A DNA stretch of 64,000 bases, from NCBI RefSeq assembly GCF_017876165.1, contig NZ_JAGINQ010000009.1, forward strand, positions 1-64,000. Direction: 5' to 3'. Source of the DNA: Azospirillum soli (GTDB lineage Bacteria > Pseudomonadota > Alphaproteobacteria > Azospirillales > Azospirillaceae). Of this stretch, positions 8,897 to 16,722 are shown piece after piece (positions within the stretch are counted from its first letter, which is position 1; each line of letters starts with the position of its first letter). The notes beneath the pieces were generated by a model that was not told the origin of the DNA, did no database searches, and saw nothing but the letters and a program-made list of their open reading frames with translations. The position numbers and the translations under genes were made by a program.

Positions 8897-9059
8897 CGAA
8901 ACGGAAAGCTCCCAGGCCCCTTGGACACAGCACGGCTGTGCTTAAGCCTGTTGTGGGTGCAGGCAAGAACTTTGCCGGATCGCCGTCGCCCAAAACCGGC
9001 CATGGCTTATAAAAGGACGGGCTTGCGGTTGAGGAGGCCCACCCCTATCTCCCGTAGGA

Positions 9060-9113
9060 TAACGTCCGGCGGGTGTACCCCTCCTGGGCGGATGGACATT
9101 GGACCGGACGTTA
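9060..9113. repeat. 10-bp inverted repeat, possible structured RNA
   Basis: Arms TAACGTCCGG (9060-9069) and CCGGACGTTA (9104-9113) are perfectly complementary around a 34-base GC-rich centre that can fold further. It could be an RNA hairpin of a small transcript or the ends of a decayed element. Confidence 0.4.
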
Positions 9114-9154
9114 GTGCACATAGTCCATAAGGCCGGTCGCCCAAAGCGCTAGTG

Positions 9155-9194
9155 ACAGAATATTACGCAATACCGTATTATTGCGTAATTCTGT
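9155..9194. promoter_or_regulatory. AT-rich palindrome, probable operator
   Basis: Perfect 11-bp arms ATTACGCAATA (9162-9172) and TATTGCGTAAT (9179-9189), separated by 6 bases, are extended by ACAGAAT and TTCTGT flanks. It is strikingly AT-rich for this DNA and lies about 57 bases upstream of the 52-codon gene, which suits a repressor or activator site over that promoter. The cognate regulator is unknown. Confidence 0.55.
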
Positions 9195-9250
9195 TCCGCA
9201 CATAATCAAAAAGCCGGTGCCTATTCAACGGGATGCCCAGGGAGGGAAAC

Positions 9251-9409
9251 ATGGACCATCAGAAGGATCCGACGCTGTTCGAACTCCTGGAAGAGCCGAT
9301 CGTCATTGCCCTGATGAAGCGTGATGGGATCAGCCGGGAAAACATGCATCAACTTCTTGAACAGGTCCGCCGCAACCTCCGCGCCCGAGAAGAGAGGATG
9401 GCCGCCTGA
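9251..9409 (+). CDS. 52-residue conserved-looking small protein
   Basis: A small gene with a strong ribosome binding site (GGGAGGG 5-9 bases before the ATG). The product is hydrophilic and helical, with an amphipathic profile (LFELLEEPIVIALMKRDG, then NMHQLLEQVRRNLRARE). The mix of acidic and basic residues and the clear Shine-Dalgarno argue for a real gene, perhaps a small regulatory or adaptor protein. It has its own candidate operator upstream and a hairpin terminator downstream, so it looks like an autonomous single-gene unit. The function is unknown. Confidence 0.7.
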   Translation: MDHQKDPTLFELLEEPIVIALMKRDGISRENMHQLLEQVRRNLRAREERMAA

Positions 9410-9419
9410 TTCTCAAATT

Positions 9420-9448
9420 CCCCTCTCCCCGCCTCGCTGGGAGAGGGG
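9420..9448. terminator. bidirectional hairpin
   Basis: A 10-bp perfect stem (CCCCTCTCCC / GGGAGAGGGG) with a 9-base loop lies between the small gene ending at 9409 and the convergent response-regulator gene ending at 9458. Confidence 0.75.
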
Positions 9449-9457
9449 TGAACACGC

Positions 9458-9826
9458 TCACTCCCCCAACACCTCGCGCACCGCGTCCATCACCTCCGCC
9501 GGGGTGAATGGCTTGCGCAGCGTCTTCTGCGCGCCGAGCGCCTCGGCCACCGGCAGCACGTCCAGCGAGGCGCGCGCCCCGCCGCCCGAAATCGCGATGA
9601 TCTTGATGCTGGGAAAGCCGCGCCGCAGCTCCATGATGGTCGCCAGCCCTTCCTGATTGGGCATGAAGATGTCGGTGATGACGAGGTCGGCCGGGTTTTC
9701 GCGAAAGGCGGCCACCCCTTCGATTCCGTCCCGCGCGCCCACCGCCGTGTGACCGCCGCGTGTCAGCGTGCGCAGCAGCATGGTGCGGACCATGTCGTCG
9801 TCGTCGATGATCAGCACATTGGCCAT
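9458..9826 (-). CDS. single-domain response regulator (CheY-like)
   Basis: A 122-residue stand-alone receiver domain. The acidic pocket is at Asp8-Asp11, the phosphoacceptor is Asp52 in VITDIFMP, the switch Ser/Thr lies in AISGG and the conserved Lys in LRKPF. There is no output domain, so it signals by protein contact or phosphotransfer. It is 25 bases downstream of the hybrid histidine kinase, which strongly suggests that it is the kinase's partner. It can supply the phosphorylation site that the kinase's own C-terminal receiver lacks. Confidence 0.95.
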   Translation of the reverse strand: MANVLIIDDDDMVRTMLLRTLTRGGHTAVGARDGIEGVAAFRENPADLVITDIFMPNQEGLATIMELRRGFPSIKIIAISGGGARASLDVLPVAEALGAQKTLRKPFTPAEVMDAVREVLGE

Positions 9827-9851
9827 CGCAGCGTGCCCTCCCTTTCCATCG

Positions 9852-12206
9852 TTACTCGCGCTTCTGCGCCAGCCGCTCGTCGACGAGCTGCCCGGCCAGG
9901 GTTACGAACAGATCCGGCACCACCGGCGTGCGCAGGATGCGCGTGACGCCGGCCGCCTCGATCGCGGCTCCTTCAAGGTCGCTGTCCGGGTCGCCGCACA
10001 CCAGGATCGGGATGCCCGGCGCCGCCGCCGCGAAGGCGCGGGCCAGGGTCAGCAGCTTCCATACCTGGGCAACCGGGCTTTGCGCCAGCACCACGAGGTC
10101 GAACCGGTCCGGCGCGATGGTGAACAGCGCCAGGGCGCGCCGGCTGCTGGCCGAGGCGACCACCTGAAAGCCCTGCGACCGCAACAGCCGCCCGGCCATG
10201 CTCAGCATGGTCCGCTCGTCGTCGATCAGCAGAATCCGGCCGCGCTCCCGGTCCGCCGCGCGCTGCGGTCCGTTGGGATCGTGCAGCGGCAGGTAAACGG
10301 AAAAGGACGCGCCCTGCCCGGCCGTGCTGACCACGTCGATCACCCCGCCATGGTCGGCGACGATGCCGTGCACGGCGGCCAGCCCCAGTCCGGTGCCCTT
10401 GTCCACCGCCTTGGTCGTGAAGAACGGTTCGAAGATGCGGTCGATCATCGCCGGGTCCATGCCGGCGCCGGTGTCCGCCACGGTCAGGCAAACGTAGCGG
10501 CCGGGGTTCAGCCGCGCCCGCGCCAGCTCCTTCGTGGCGCCCACGGCGGCGTAGGACAGCGACACCACGATTTCCCCCATCGTGTCGCCGCCGCCGCGAA
10601 GGTCGTCGCCGCCGATGGCGTCCAGGGCGTTCTTGCACAGGTTGACCACGACCTGATGGATCTGCGTCGGCGCCGCCAGCACCATCATGGCCCCGTCGTC
10701 GCTGAGGAAGCGCAGCGTCACGTCCAGCGGCACCGTCGGCTGAACCAGCTGCAACGCCTCCACGACCACAGCGCGCAGGTCCACGACCTCCCGCCCCACC
10801 TTCTCCTTGCGCGAGAAGGTCAGCAGCTGCTGGACGAGTCCTTTCGCCCGTTCGGCGGCGATGGTCACCTGGGCGACGTCGTCGCGCACCTCCGACCCTT
10901 CGGGCAGGCTGTCCAGCGCCAGATGGCTGTAGCCGAGGATGGCCGTCAGGATGTTGTTGAAGTCGTGCGCGATTCCGCCGGCCAGCACGCCGACCGCCTG
11001 CATCTTCTGGGCGCGGCGGAGCTGCTCTTCCGCCTGCCGGCGCTCGGTCACGTCGTCGGCCGTGCCGATGAAGTTGGTGATCCGGCCCAGGGCGTCCTTC
11101 ACCGGCGCGATGGTGACCGACGCCCAGTAGAATTCGCCATCGCCGCGCCGCGCCGGCAGTTCGCCGTACCACGTCTCACCGCCCGACAGCACGCGCCACA
11201 TGGCGCGGAACTGGTCGGTTCCCGGTTCCGTGAAGCTCAGCGCGAAGGCCTCCAGATCCGGCACGGCGGTAAGGTCCAGCCCGGTCATGGCGGTGAAGCG
11301 CGGGTTGACGTAGGCGGTCTTTCCCAGCGCGTCGGTGATGACGACGGCGACCGGGCTCTGCGCCACCGCCAGCGACAGGGTGTGCAGCGATTCCTCGGCG
11401 GTCTTCAGTCCGGTGATGTCGGTGATGAAGCCCTCCACGGCCTCCAGCGCCCCATCCGCGCCCGGAACGCCGACACCCTGCTCCCACACGTGCTTCAGCT
11501 CGCCCGCGCGGTCCAGGATTCGGTAGGTCAGCGTGAAGCGGCGGTGACGCGCGATGGCCTCGCGCATCGCCCCGGCGATCCGCGCCCGGTCCTCGGAATG
11601 GACAAGGCTGCCGTAGCCCGCCGCCCCGCCGGTCAGTTCCTCCGGGCCATAGCCGGTCAACTGCCGGCATCCCTCGCTGGCGAACAGCATGGTCCAGGCG
11701 TCGTCGACCCGGCGGCGGTAGGCCATGCCCGACAGGTTGCCCAGCAGCGTGACGAGCCGCCGCTCGCTCTCGTGCAGGTCGCGCCGGGTGTCCGCCTTGT
11801 CGGTTTCCGGCGGCACTGGCCGCTCGTCGGAGTCTTCCGTGACGTCGAAGGCATGGCTGGTGCAGCGGACCGTCCCGCCCGGCTCCGGCCGCAAAAGCGT
11901 GACCGTCTGCCACCACGCGACCAGCCCACCGCGCCCGATCACGCGATGGTCGGCGTGCCGCACCCGATCGCGCCCACGCCGCCGCGCCGTGGCGATCTCG
12001 TCCAGAAAGCGTTCCCGGTCCGAAGGGTGGAGGATGTCGAGGACGCCGACGTGCTCCCCTTCCACGGCCTCCGCACCAATCCCCAGGAAGCTCAGCGCAC
12101 CGGGCGAGGCGGCGTCGATCCGGTGACCGGGCGCATCGCGCCACTGGATCACCAGCAGCGCGTCGTCCGAGACCGGAAGGACCGCGTCACCCGCCAACCG
12201 CTGCAT
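9852..12206 (-). CDS. hybrid PAS sensor histidine kinase with degenerate receiver
   Basis: A 784-residue soluble kinase with no clear transmembrane helix. About three PAS-like domains (near residues 10-125, 145-270 and 275-395) precede the dimerisation domain with His414 in GGIAHDFNN. The ATPase follows, with the N box around Asn522/Asn526, the G1 box DTGAG at 578-582 and the G2 box GTGLGLA at 604-610. The C-terminal receiver (about 656-775) keeps LIDDE, but the phosphoacceptor position is Ala708 and the conserved Lys position is Thr760, so it should not accept phosphate. It presumably senses a cytoplasmic small molecule or redox state and phosphorylates the downstream response regulator. Confidence 0.93.
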   Translation of the reverse strand: MQRLAGDAVLPVSDDALLVIQWRDAPGHRIDAASPGALSFLGIGAEAVEGEHVGVLDILHPSDRERFLDEIATARRRGRDRVRHADHRVIGRGGLVAWWQTVTLLRPEPGGTVRCTSHAFDVTEDSDERPVPPETDKADTRRDLHESERRLVTLLGNLSGMAYRRRVDDAWTMLFASEGCRQLTGYGPEELTGGAAGYGSLVHSEDRARIAGAMREAIARHRRFTLTYRILDRAGELKHVWEQGVGVPGADGALEAVEGFITDITGLKTAEESLHTLSLAVAQSPVAVVITDALGKTAYVNPRFTAMTGLDLTAVPDLEAFALSFTEPGTDQFRAMWRVLSGGETWYGELPARRGDGEFYWASVTIAPVKDALGRITNFIGTADDVTERRQAEEQLRRAQKMQAVGVLAGGIAHDFNNILTAILGYSHLALDSLPEGSEVRDDVAQVTIAAERAKGLVQQLLTFSRKEKVGREVVDLRAVVVEALQLVQPTVPLDVTLRFLSDDGAMMVLAAPTQIHQVVVNLCKNALDAIGGDDLRGGGDTMGEIVVSLSYAAVGATKELARARLNPGRYVCLTVADTGAGMDPAMIDRIFEPFFTTKAVDKGTGLGLAAVHGIVADHGGVIDVVSTAGQGASFSVYLPLHDPNGPQRAADRERGRILLIDDERTMLSMAGRLLRSQGFQVVASASSRRALALFTIAPDRFDLVVLAQSPVAQVWKLLTLARAFAAAAPGIPILVCGDPDSDLEGAAIEAAGVTRILRTPVVPDLFVTLAGQLVDERLAQKRE

Positions 12207-12323
12207 GCCCCGACCTTATGAAACGCCGGAGCGAACTCTATCCAGGAATGGAACGAATAGGAAAGGGGTGTCGCGGCGGTGGGGATGACCGAAGGCGCAT
12301 TGTCGCAGCCGCCGCGCCCCCTC

Positions 12324-12689
12324 CTACTTCACCCACACCACGCGGAAGGGCCGCTGCACCCCGTCATGTTCGGTGATGGAGATGTATTCGCCCTGCACCA
12401 GCGTGTGGCGGTCGAAGCGGAAAATCGGCTCGTCGTCGTCCGGATCCTCCTCGTCGTAATCGAACAGCCAGCCCTTGCCACGATGAACCAGCCGGCCGGT
12501 CTGCTCGTCCTCGCCGCGCCAGAATCGGCGAACGGTGCAGGCGGTCTTGTGGGCGCGCCATTCCTCGGCGTCCAAATGGCCGTCGCCGGTCAAGGGGGCG
12601 GTGAACTCGTAGCCATGGTCGCTGCTGCCCTCCGGATGGTCGGAGGTGCGGGCGAGTTCGAGGCGGATTTTCTTGAGCGGCACGGGCAT
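12324..12689 (-). CDS. conserved hypothetical protein, 121 aa
   Basis: A 121-residue soluble protein that starts MPVPLKKIRLELART, has an acidic run DYDEEDPDDDEP near residues 77-88 and ends in RPFRVVWVK. The beta-rich pattern and charged ends resemble small proteins common in alphaproteobacteria, but I cannot assign a family. A GGAGGGAAT ribosome binding site precedes the ATG. It is separated from the minus-strand gene upstream by a strong hairpin, so it is probably transcribed alone. Confidence 0.75.
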   Translation of the reverse strand: MPVPLKKIRLELARTSDHPEGSSDHGYEFTAPLTGDGHLDAEEWRAHKTACTVRRFWRGEDEQTGRLVHRGKGWLFDYDEEDPDDDEPIFRFDRHTLVQGEYISITEHDGVQRPFRVVWVK

Positions 12690-12719
12690 TCCCTCCAGCT
12701 TTTTAGGGAGCGGATGGCA

Positions 12720-12759
12720 GCGGGGGCGCCCGACGGCTGTTTGCCGGCGGCGCCCCCGC
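12720..12759 (-). terminator. GC-rich hairpin
   Basis: An 11-bp perfect stem (arms 12720-12730 and 12749-12759) with an 18-base loop follows the 91-residue gene on the minus strand. A short A/T-containing stretch follows further downstream. Confidence 0.6.
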
Positions 12760-12830
12760 GTTTCCTCCCGAACCTTTAATTCTTCAGCGGCCCGGTTGTT
12801 CCTCCGTGGCTCGCCGGCCTCGCCACCTCC

Positions 12831-13106
12831 CTACATCGTCCCCGCCCGCATGACGGGGTGATGCGCCACGAAGTCCTTCAGGACCACGGTCAGTTGCTGC
12901 GCGTGCACCGACTGGCCGTGGCTCGTGGCGCGTTCGATGTCGTCGCGGATGAAACGGGCGATCCGGCGGGGACCGTCGGCGGTGTGGACCAGGCAACAGC
13001 CCAGCTCCACGGCCACCATCTCCGGCAGATGCTCATGCTCCGCGATGGCGTCGATTTCATCTTCGGTGAGGTCGCTGAGCGCGATGCAATCCTCGATCGT
13101 CAACAT
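12831..13106 (-). CDS. hypothetical protein, 91 aa
   Basis: A 91-residue protein beginning MLTIEDCIALSDLTEDEID, mostly helical. It contains ELGCCLVHTADG in the middle and a basic/acidic helix (RRIARFIRDDIERA) after it. The ATG at 13106 has GGAAGGGAA upstream and begins a typical N-terminus, so I prefer it to longer forms. The paired cysteines could bind metal or form a disulfide. It lies just downstream of the universal stress protein gene on the same strand, with a gap of 110 bases. The function is unknown. Confidence 0.7.
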   Translation of the reverse strand: MLTIEDCIALSDLTEDEIDAIAEHEHLPEMVAVELGCCLVHTADGPRRIARFIRDDIERATSHGQSVHAQQLTVVLKDFVAHHPVMRAGTM

Positions 13107-13216
13107 GGCGCGTTCCCTTCCCGAGTGCCGGGCCGCCCCGATAAGGGGCGACCCCTGTGGTTCTTGAACCACCGGCGTGGAGGGCGCCTTTAAAAAGACA
13201 GCGCCGCGCGTCGGAT

Positions 13217-14083
13217 CTAGTGGGCCATCAGCACGGGCAACCCGGCGTGACTCAGCACATAGCGGGTGACACCGCCCAGGATCATTTCCCGCATCCGGCT
13301 GTGCCCGTAGCCCCCCATCACGAGGAGGTCGGACCCAAGCTGCGTGGCCTTGTTGATGATGGCTTGGCCGACGGGTTCCGATCCCGGTGAGACAATAGTT
13401 AACTGAACATTAACGTCATGCCAAGCCAGATATTCGGCCATGCGACGACCTGCCGCAGCTTGCGTGGCGGAGGTTTCGGCGGTCAGCACATGGACCACGT
13501 CGGCGCTCTGGATGAAAGGCATCGCCCCGGCCACGGCGCGGGCCGATTCGGCGTTTCCGTTCCAGGCCACGGTCACGGTGCGGCCGATCTCGGCCGGCAG
13601 GTCCCGGGGCGCCAGCAGCAGCGGCCGGGCGGCACCGAGCAGCGCGGTTTCCACCGTCACATAGCCCTGCGTGTCGCGGTCGAGCGAGGCGTGGGAGAAG
13701 ACCAGCAGGTCGCTCAGCCGGCCTTCCTGCGGCACCACGTCCTCGACCCGGCCGACCACCTCGCGCCAGCGGACCGAGGGGCCTTCCACCGCCGACGGCG
13801 CGTCGCGCAGCTCGACCTGGGCGGCCTGGGCGGCGGCCTCGAAATGGCGGCGGGCGGTGGCCAGATGGACGTTCGCCTCGCCCTCGGCGGCGCGCATGAT
13901 CTCCTCGACCATGGCGCCCGACATGCCTTCGCCCAGCATCGGGACCGCGTCGCGCGGGTCCAGCTTCACGAACAGCGCATCGACGTGAGCGTCGAAATCG
14001 CGCGCCACCTTCAAGGCGGCGTTCAACGCCAGGGTGTCGCTGTCGGTGCCGGCCAGCGGCACGAGAATCGTCTTGAGTGCCAT
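13217..14083 (-). CDS. tandem universal stress protein (UspA family)
   Basis: A 288-residue protein made of two UspA domains. The first half (MALKTILVPLAG to about 150) has a weakened nucleotide site. The second half ends with the ATP-binding pattern GGYGHSRMREMILGGVTRYV followed by LPVLMAH. GGGGGAG lies just upstream of the ATG at 14083. Such proteins bind ATP/AMP and help survival in stationary phase or stress. The second-domain loop has Gly where many members have Ser/Thr after the G-x9-G motif, so the affinity may differ. Confidence 0.93.
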   Translation of the reverse strand: MALKTILVPLAGTDSDTLALNAALKVARDFDAHVDALFVKLDPRDAVPMLGEGMSGAMVEEIMRAAEGEANVHLATARRHFEAAAQAAQVELRDAPSAVEGPSVRWREVVGRVEDVVPQEGRLSDLLVFSHASLDRDTQGYVTVETALLGAARPLLLAPRDLPAEIGRTVTVAWNGNAESARAVAGAMPFIQSADVVHVLTAETSATQAAAGRRMAEYLAWHDVNVQLTIVSPGSEPVGQAIINKATQLGSDLLVMGGYGHSRMREMILGGVTRYVLSHAGLPVLMAH

Positions 14084-14198
14084 GATCTCCCCCCGGGCCG
14101 TTCCGCCGGCCCTTTTGGACGGTGGTTGCGGTGCTCCGCCAGCATGATGTCGCAACATCATACCTCATCGGCGTGCGACGTGCCCGCTCCTCCAGGAA

Positions 14199-15737
14199 TT
14201 ACGCCAGTCTTTCCAGCGTGGCCGCAAGCGTTTCCCCTGCATCCCTGCCAGAATCGACGCGCGCCCACGACATGGCTCCAAGTTCATAGGATTCCTGGCG
14301 TTCCGCCACCTCGGCCGTCGCGTCGGAGGCGTCGCCGCGGCGACGGGACACGCGTGCCACCCGTTGCTCCAGCGGTGCGTCCAGCCACACCCCGTCGAAT
14401 CGCACGCCCGCGCCGCGCGCGATGTCCTCGATGGCCGCGCGCTCCTCGGGCTTGGCGTAGACCGCGTCGGCGACGACCGCGTGGCCGGCCGCCAGCACCG
14501 CCCGCGCCCGCTCGGCCAGTTCGGCATAGACCCGTTCCGACGTTCCCGGCCCGTAGGCCTCCGGCGGCAGCCGCTCCATCTCGCCGACTCCGAACAGCCG
14601 CTTGCGCAGCACGTCGGAGCGCAGCACCACCGCCCCCGGAGCCGACCCCAGACCGGGCGCCACCGCCCGCGCCAACTGCGACTTGCCGGTTCCCGACAGG
14701 CCGCCGACCGCCACCAGCCGCGCCGGCAGGGGTTCCAGCGCCCGCAGGGCATGGTCCAGATAGGCGACGGCGTCCCGTTTCAGCCCTTCGGCCGCCCCGC
14801 GATCCTCCTCCATCGCCGCCATTGTCGCGGCGATCTTCGCCCGCACCGCCGCCCGCGTTGACAAAAACAGCGGCAGCAGCGCCAGCCCGCCGTAATCCTC
14901 CGTCGCTTCCAGATAGCGGTTCAGCACCGTGTTCCCGAGCGCGCGCAGCCCGCGATGCTCCAGGTCCATCAACAGGAAGGCCAGATCGTAGCCGACGTCG
15001 ATGACCGCGAAGGACTCGTCGAACTCGATCCCGTCGAACAGGGTCGGCGTGTCGTCCAGCAGCACGATGTTGCGCAGGTGCAGGTCGCCGTGGCAGTGCC
15101 GGACGAAGCCCGCCCGCCGCCGCTCCTCGATCAGCGGCCCCCAGCGGTCCAGCGCCTCCACCGACCGCTGTGTCAGCCGCCCGACCCGCTCCGGCGCGAA
15201 CAGATCCGGGCGGTCGCGCAGTTCCGCGAGGTTTTCGTCCACCACCGCGCGCATGGCCTCCACCCCGCCGCCGTCGCTGCGGGGCTCCGCCTCCGCATGG
15301 AAGGCGGCGATGGCATCGGCCAGATCGCGCATGGTTTCGGCGGTCAGCAGCCCGCGTTCCGCTCGCCGGTCGAACAGCTGGTCCGGCGCAAAGCGCCGCA
15401 TCACCACCAGCCAGTCGACCGCAAGGCCCTCCCCGCCCAGCCCCAGCGTTCCATCCGCCCGCCGAACCACCGGCGTCACGCCCAGATAGAGCGAGGGCGC
15501 TGTGCGCCGGTTCAGCGCCAGTTCCGCCTCGCAGGCGGCCCGCCGCTTCTCCGCCGTCGAAAAATCCAGATAGGGATAGCGCACCGCGCGCTTCAGCTTG
15601 TAGGCGCGCTCGCCGGCCAGAAAGACCATGGCCGCGTGGGTGTCGATTCGCTGCACCGCCGCTCCGCCATGGGTGCGCGGGTCTTCAAGAAACGCAGCCA
15701 CCTCCTGCTGCGTGGCGTGGGGGTCGGCGTGCTGCAT
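14199..15737 (-). CDS. bifunctional aminoglycoside-phosphotransferase-like / AAA ATPase fusion
   Basis: A 512-residue fusion. Residues 30-330 are an APH-like kinase domain with the catalytic loop HGDLHLRN (His216-Asn223) and a following FDGIEFD magnesium loop. Residues 340-512 are a small-molecule-kinase-type P-loop ATPase with GGLSGTGKS at 345-353. Related two-domain proteins are widespread in proteobacteria, and no substrate is established that I can state. It is probably a metabolite kinase rather than a resistance enzyme, since no resistance genes are nearby. It is a single gene, 115 bases upstream of the universal stress protein on the same strand. Confidence 0.88.
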   Translation of the reverse strand: MQHADPHATQQEVAAFLEDPRTHGGAAVQRIDTHAAMVFLAGERAYKLKRAVRYPYLDFSTAEKRRAACEAELALNRRTAPSLYLGVTPVVRRADGTLGLGGEGLAVDWLVVMRRFAPDQLFDRRAERGLLTAETMRDLADAIAAFHAEAEPRSDGGGVEAMRAVVDENLAELRDRPDLFAPERVGRLTQRSVEALDRWGPLIEERRRAGFVRHCHGDLHLRNIVLLDDTPTLFDGIEFDESFAVIDVGYDLAFLLMDLEHRGLRALGNTVLNRYLEATEDYGGLALLPLFLSTRAAVRAKIAATMAAMEEDRGAAEGLKRDAVAYLDHALRALEPLPARLVAVGGLSGTGKSQLARAVAPGLGSAPGAVVLRSDVLRKRLFGVGEMERLPPEAYGPGTSERVYAELAERARAVLAAGHAVVADAVYAKPEERAAIEDIARGAGVRFDGVWLDAPLEQRVARVSRRRGDASDATAEVAERQESYELGAMSWARVDSGRDAGETLAATLERLA

Positions 15738-15950
15738 GGCAGCATCATAGCACAGGCCAAGCCATCGCCCCCATGTCCCAACGGGGTGATGCGTCCAAAT
15801 GCGGCGGCGTTAAAGCCACCCCTTCCCGCCGGACTTCCCCCATTGAACCCCAACCGCGCCAACACGACATCAAGGAGGTAGCACGAACAGGCGCTTGCGA
15901 AATCGTCGCGCGTGTTCGTTTTGACAGATTTGTAACAGGCCCCGGCGCAG

Positions 15951-15967
15951 TATATTGGATCAATATA
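15951..15967. promoter_or_regulatory. palindrome upstream of PagL-like gene
   Basis: TATATTG-GAT-CAATATA is a perfect 7+3+7 palindrome, 30 bases before the GTG start. It is AT-rich and overlaps the likely promoter -10 region, so it could be a repressor operator. Confidence 0.45.
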
Positions 15968-15996
15968 GCTGGGACCGAACGATCGGGAGTGCCGCC

Positions 15997-16557
15997 GTGA
16001 GCCGCAGTTCCTGGTGCCTTTCCATGGTGGCGTTGGCCGTGAGCCTCGCGTTCGCGCACCCCGCGCGCGCGCAGGACGACACGTTGCCGAACGACCGGAT
16101 CGGCAACTGGAAGATCGGCGCGCTCGCCTACACGACGGGCGAACTTCCGGAGATGAAGGTTTCCGACCTCCACAACAAGGTTCGCATCGGATCGTCCCTG
16201 GTGCCGAAGCTGGAGGGATATGCGGAGGTGCGGCCTTGGGTCGCGCTCGGCCCCACCGCCCCGGACGGAACGCTGCACGGCATGGGCGGCATCCTGATCG
16301 ACGTGCCCATGGGCGCCTTCGTCTTCACCCCCAGCATCGGCGCCGGCACCCTGCCGCGCAGCACGCGGGAACCGGCGGGCGCCGTGGAGTTCCGCTCGCA
16401 GTTGGAATTGGGTTACGAGTTCGAGAACAAATCGCGCTTCAGCCTCGGCTACAGCCGCATCGACAACAGCGGTCCTCAGACGGATAGCGCGCCCACCGCG
16501 AACAACGTTTTCGGCCTTTACTACCGCCTGCCCTTCGGTGCCTTGTCCGGTCAATGA
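15997..16557 (+). CDS. acyloxyacyl hydrolase (PagL)-like outer-membrane barrel, catalytic residues replaced
   Basis: A 186-residue secreted protein. The signal peptide ends at HPARA (about residue 25). It is followed by alternating beta strands ending in VFGLYYRLPFG, the usual closing strand of PagL-type lipid A deacylase barrels. The PagL active-site strand normally reads YxHxSN; here it is YSRIDN, with Arg154 and Asp156 where His and Ser are expected. It is therefore probably a barrel without this esterase activity, or a more distant family. The GTG start at 15997 has GGGAG about 8 bases upstream; a TTG at 15955 is an unlikely alternative. Confidence 0.65.
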   Translation: MSRSSWCLSMVALAVSLAFAHPARAQDDTLPNDRIGNWKIGALAYTTGELPEMKVSDLHNKVRIGSSLVPKLEGYAEVRPWVALGPTAPDGTLHGMGGILIDVPMGAFVFTPSIGAGTLPRSTREPAGAVEFRSQLELGYEFENKSRFSLGYSRIDNSGPQTDSAPTANNVFGLYYRLPFGALSGQ

Positions 16558-16722
16558 TGAGTCGCCCGCCGCTTTGTTGCAGCGCAATATAAGCGTCATC
16601 GAATCACGACATCCCGCATCCATCGTCACGGCTGCACAAAGGGGCGGCCAATTCTCGTCTTAACCACTTCTTAACGACGGGCCGATCTATTGACCTCTGG
16701 AATACTGCCGGGGGATCCGATC

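Larger units (their letters stand above)
8684..9250. other. 567-base gene-poor stretch with several inverted repeats
   Basis: No convincing protein gene lies between the FolB-like gene and the 52-codon gene at 9251. The stretch holds a dispersed palindromic repeat (8805-8896), a 10-bp inverted repeat with a 34-base loop (9060-9113) and an AT-rich 11-bp palindrome (9162-9189). Confidence 0.7.

Noticed and set aside
9768-12221. 817-codon open frame antisense to the histidine kinase
   Set aside because: The kinase frame carries all HK motifs; the antisense frame has none.
13418-15004. 528-codon open frame antisense to the Usp and kinase genes
   Set aside because: It spans two genes and an intergenic region, with Pro/Arg-rich shadow sequence and no start signal.
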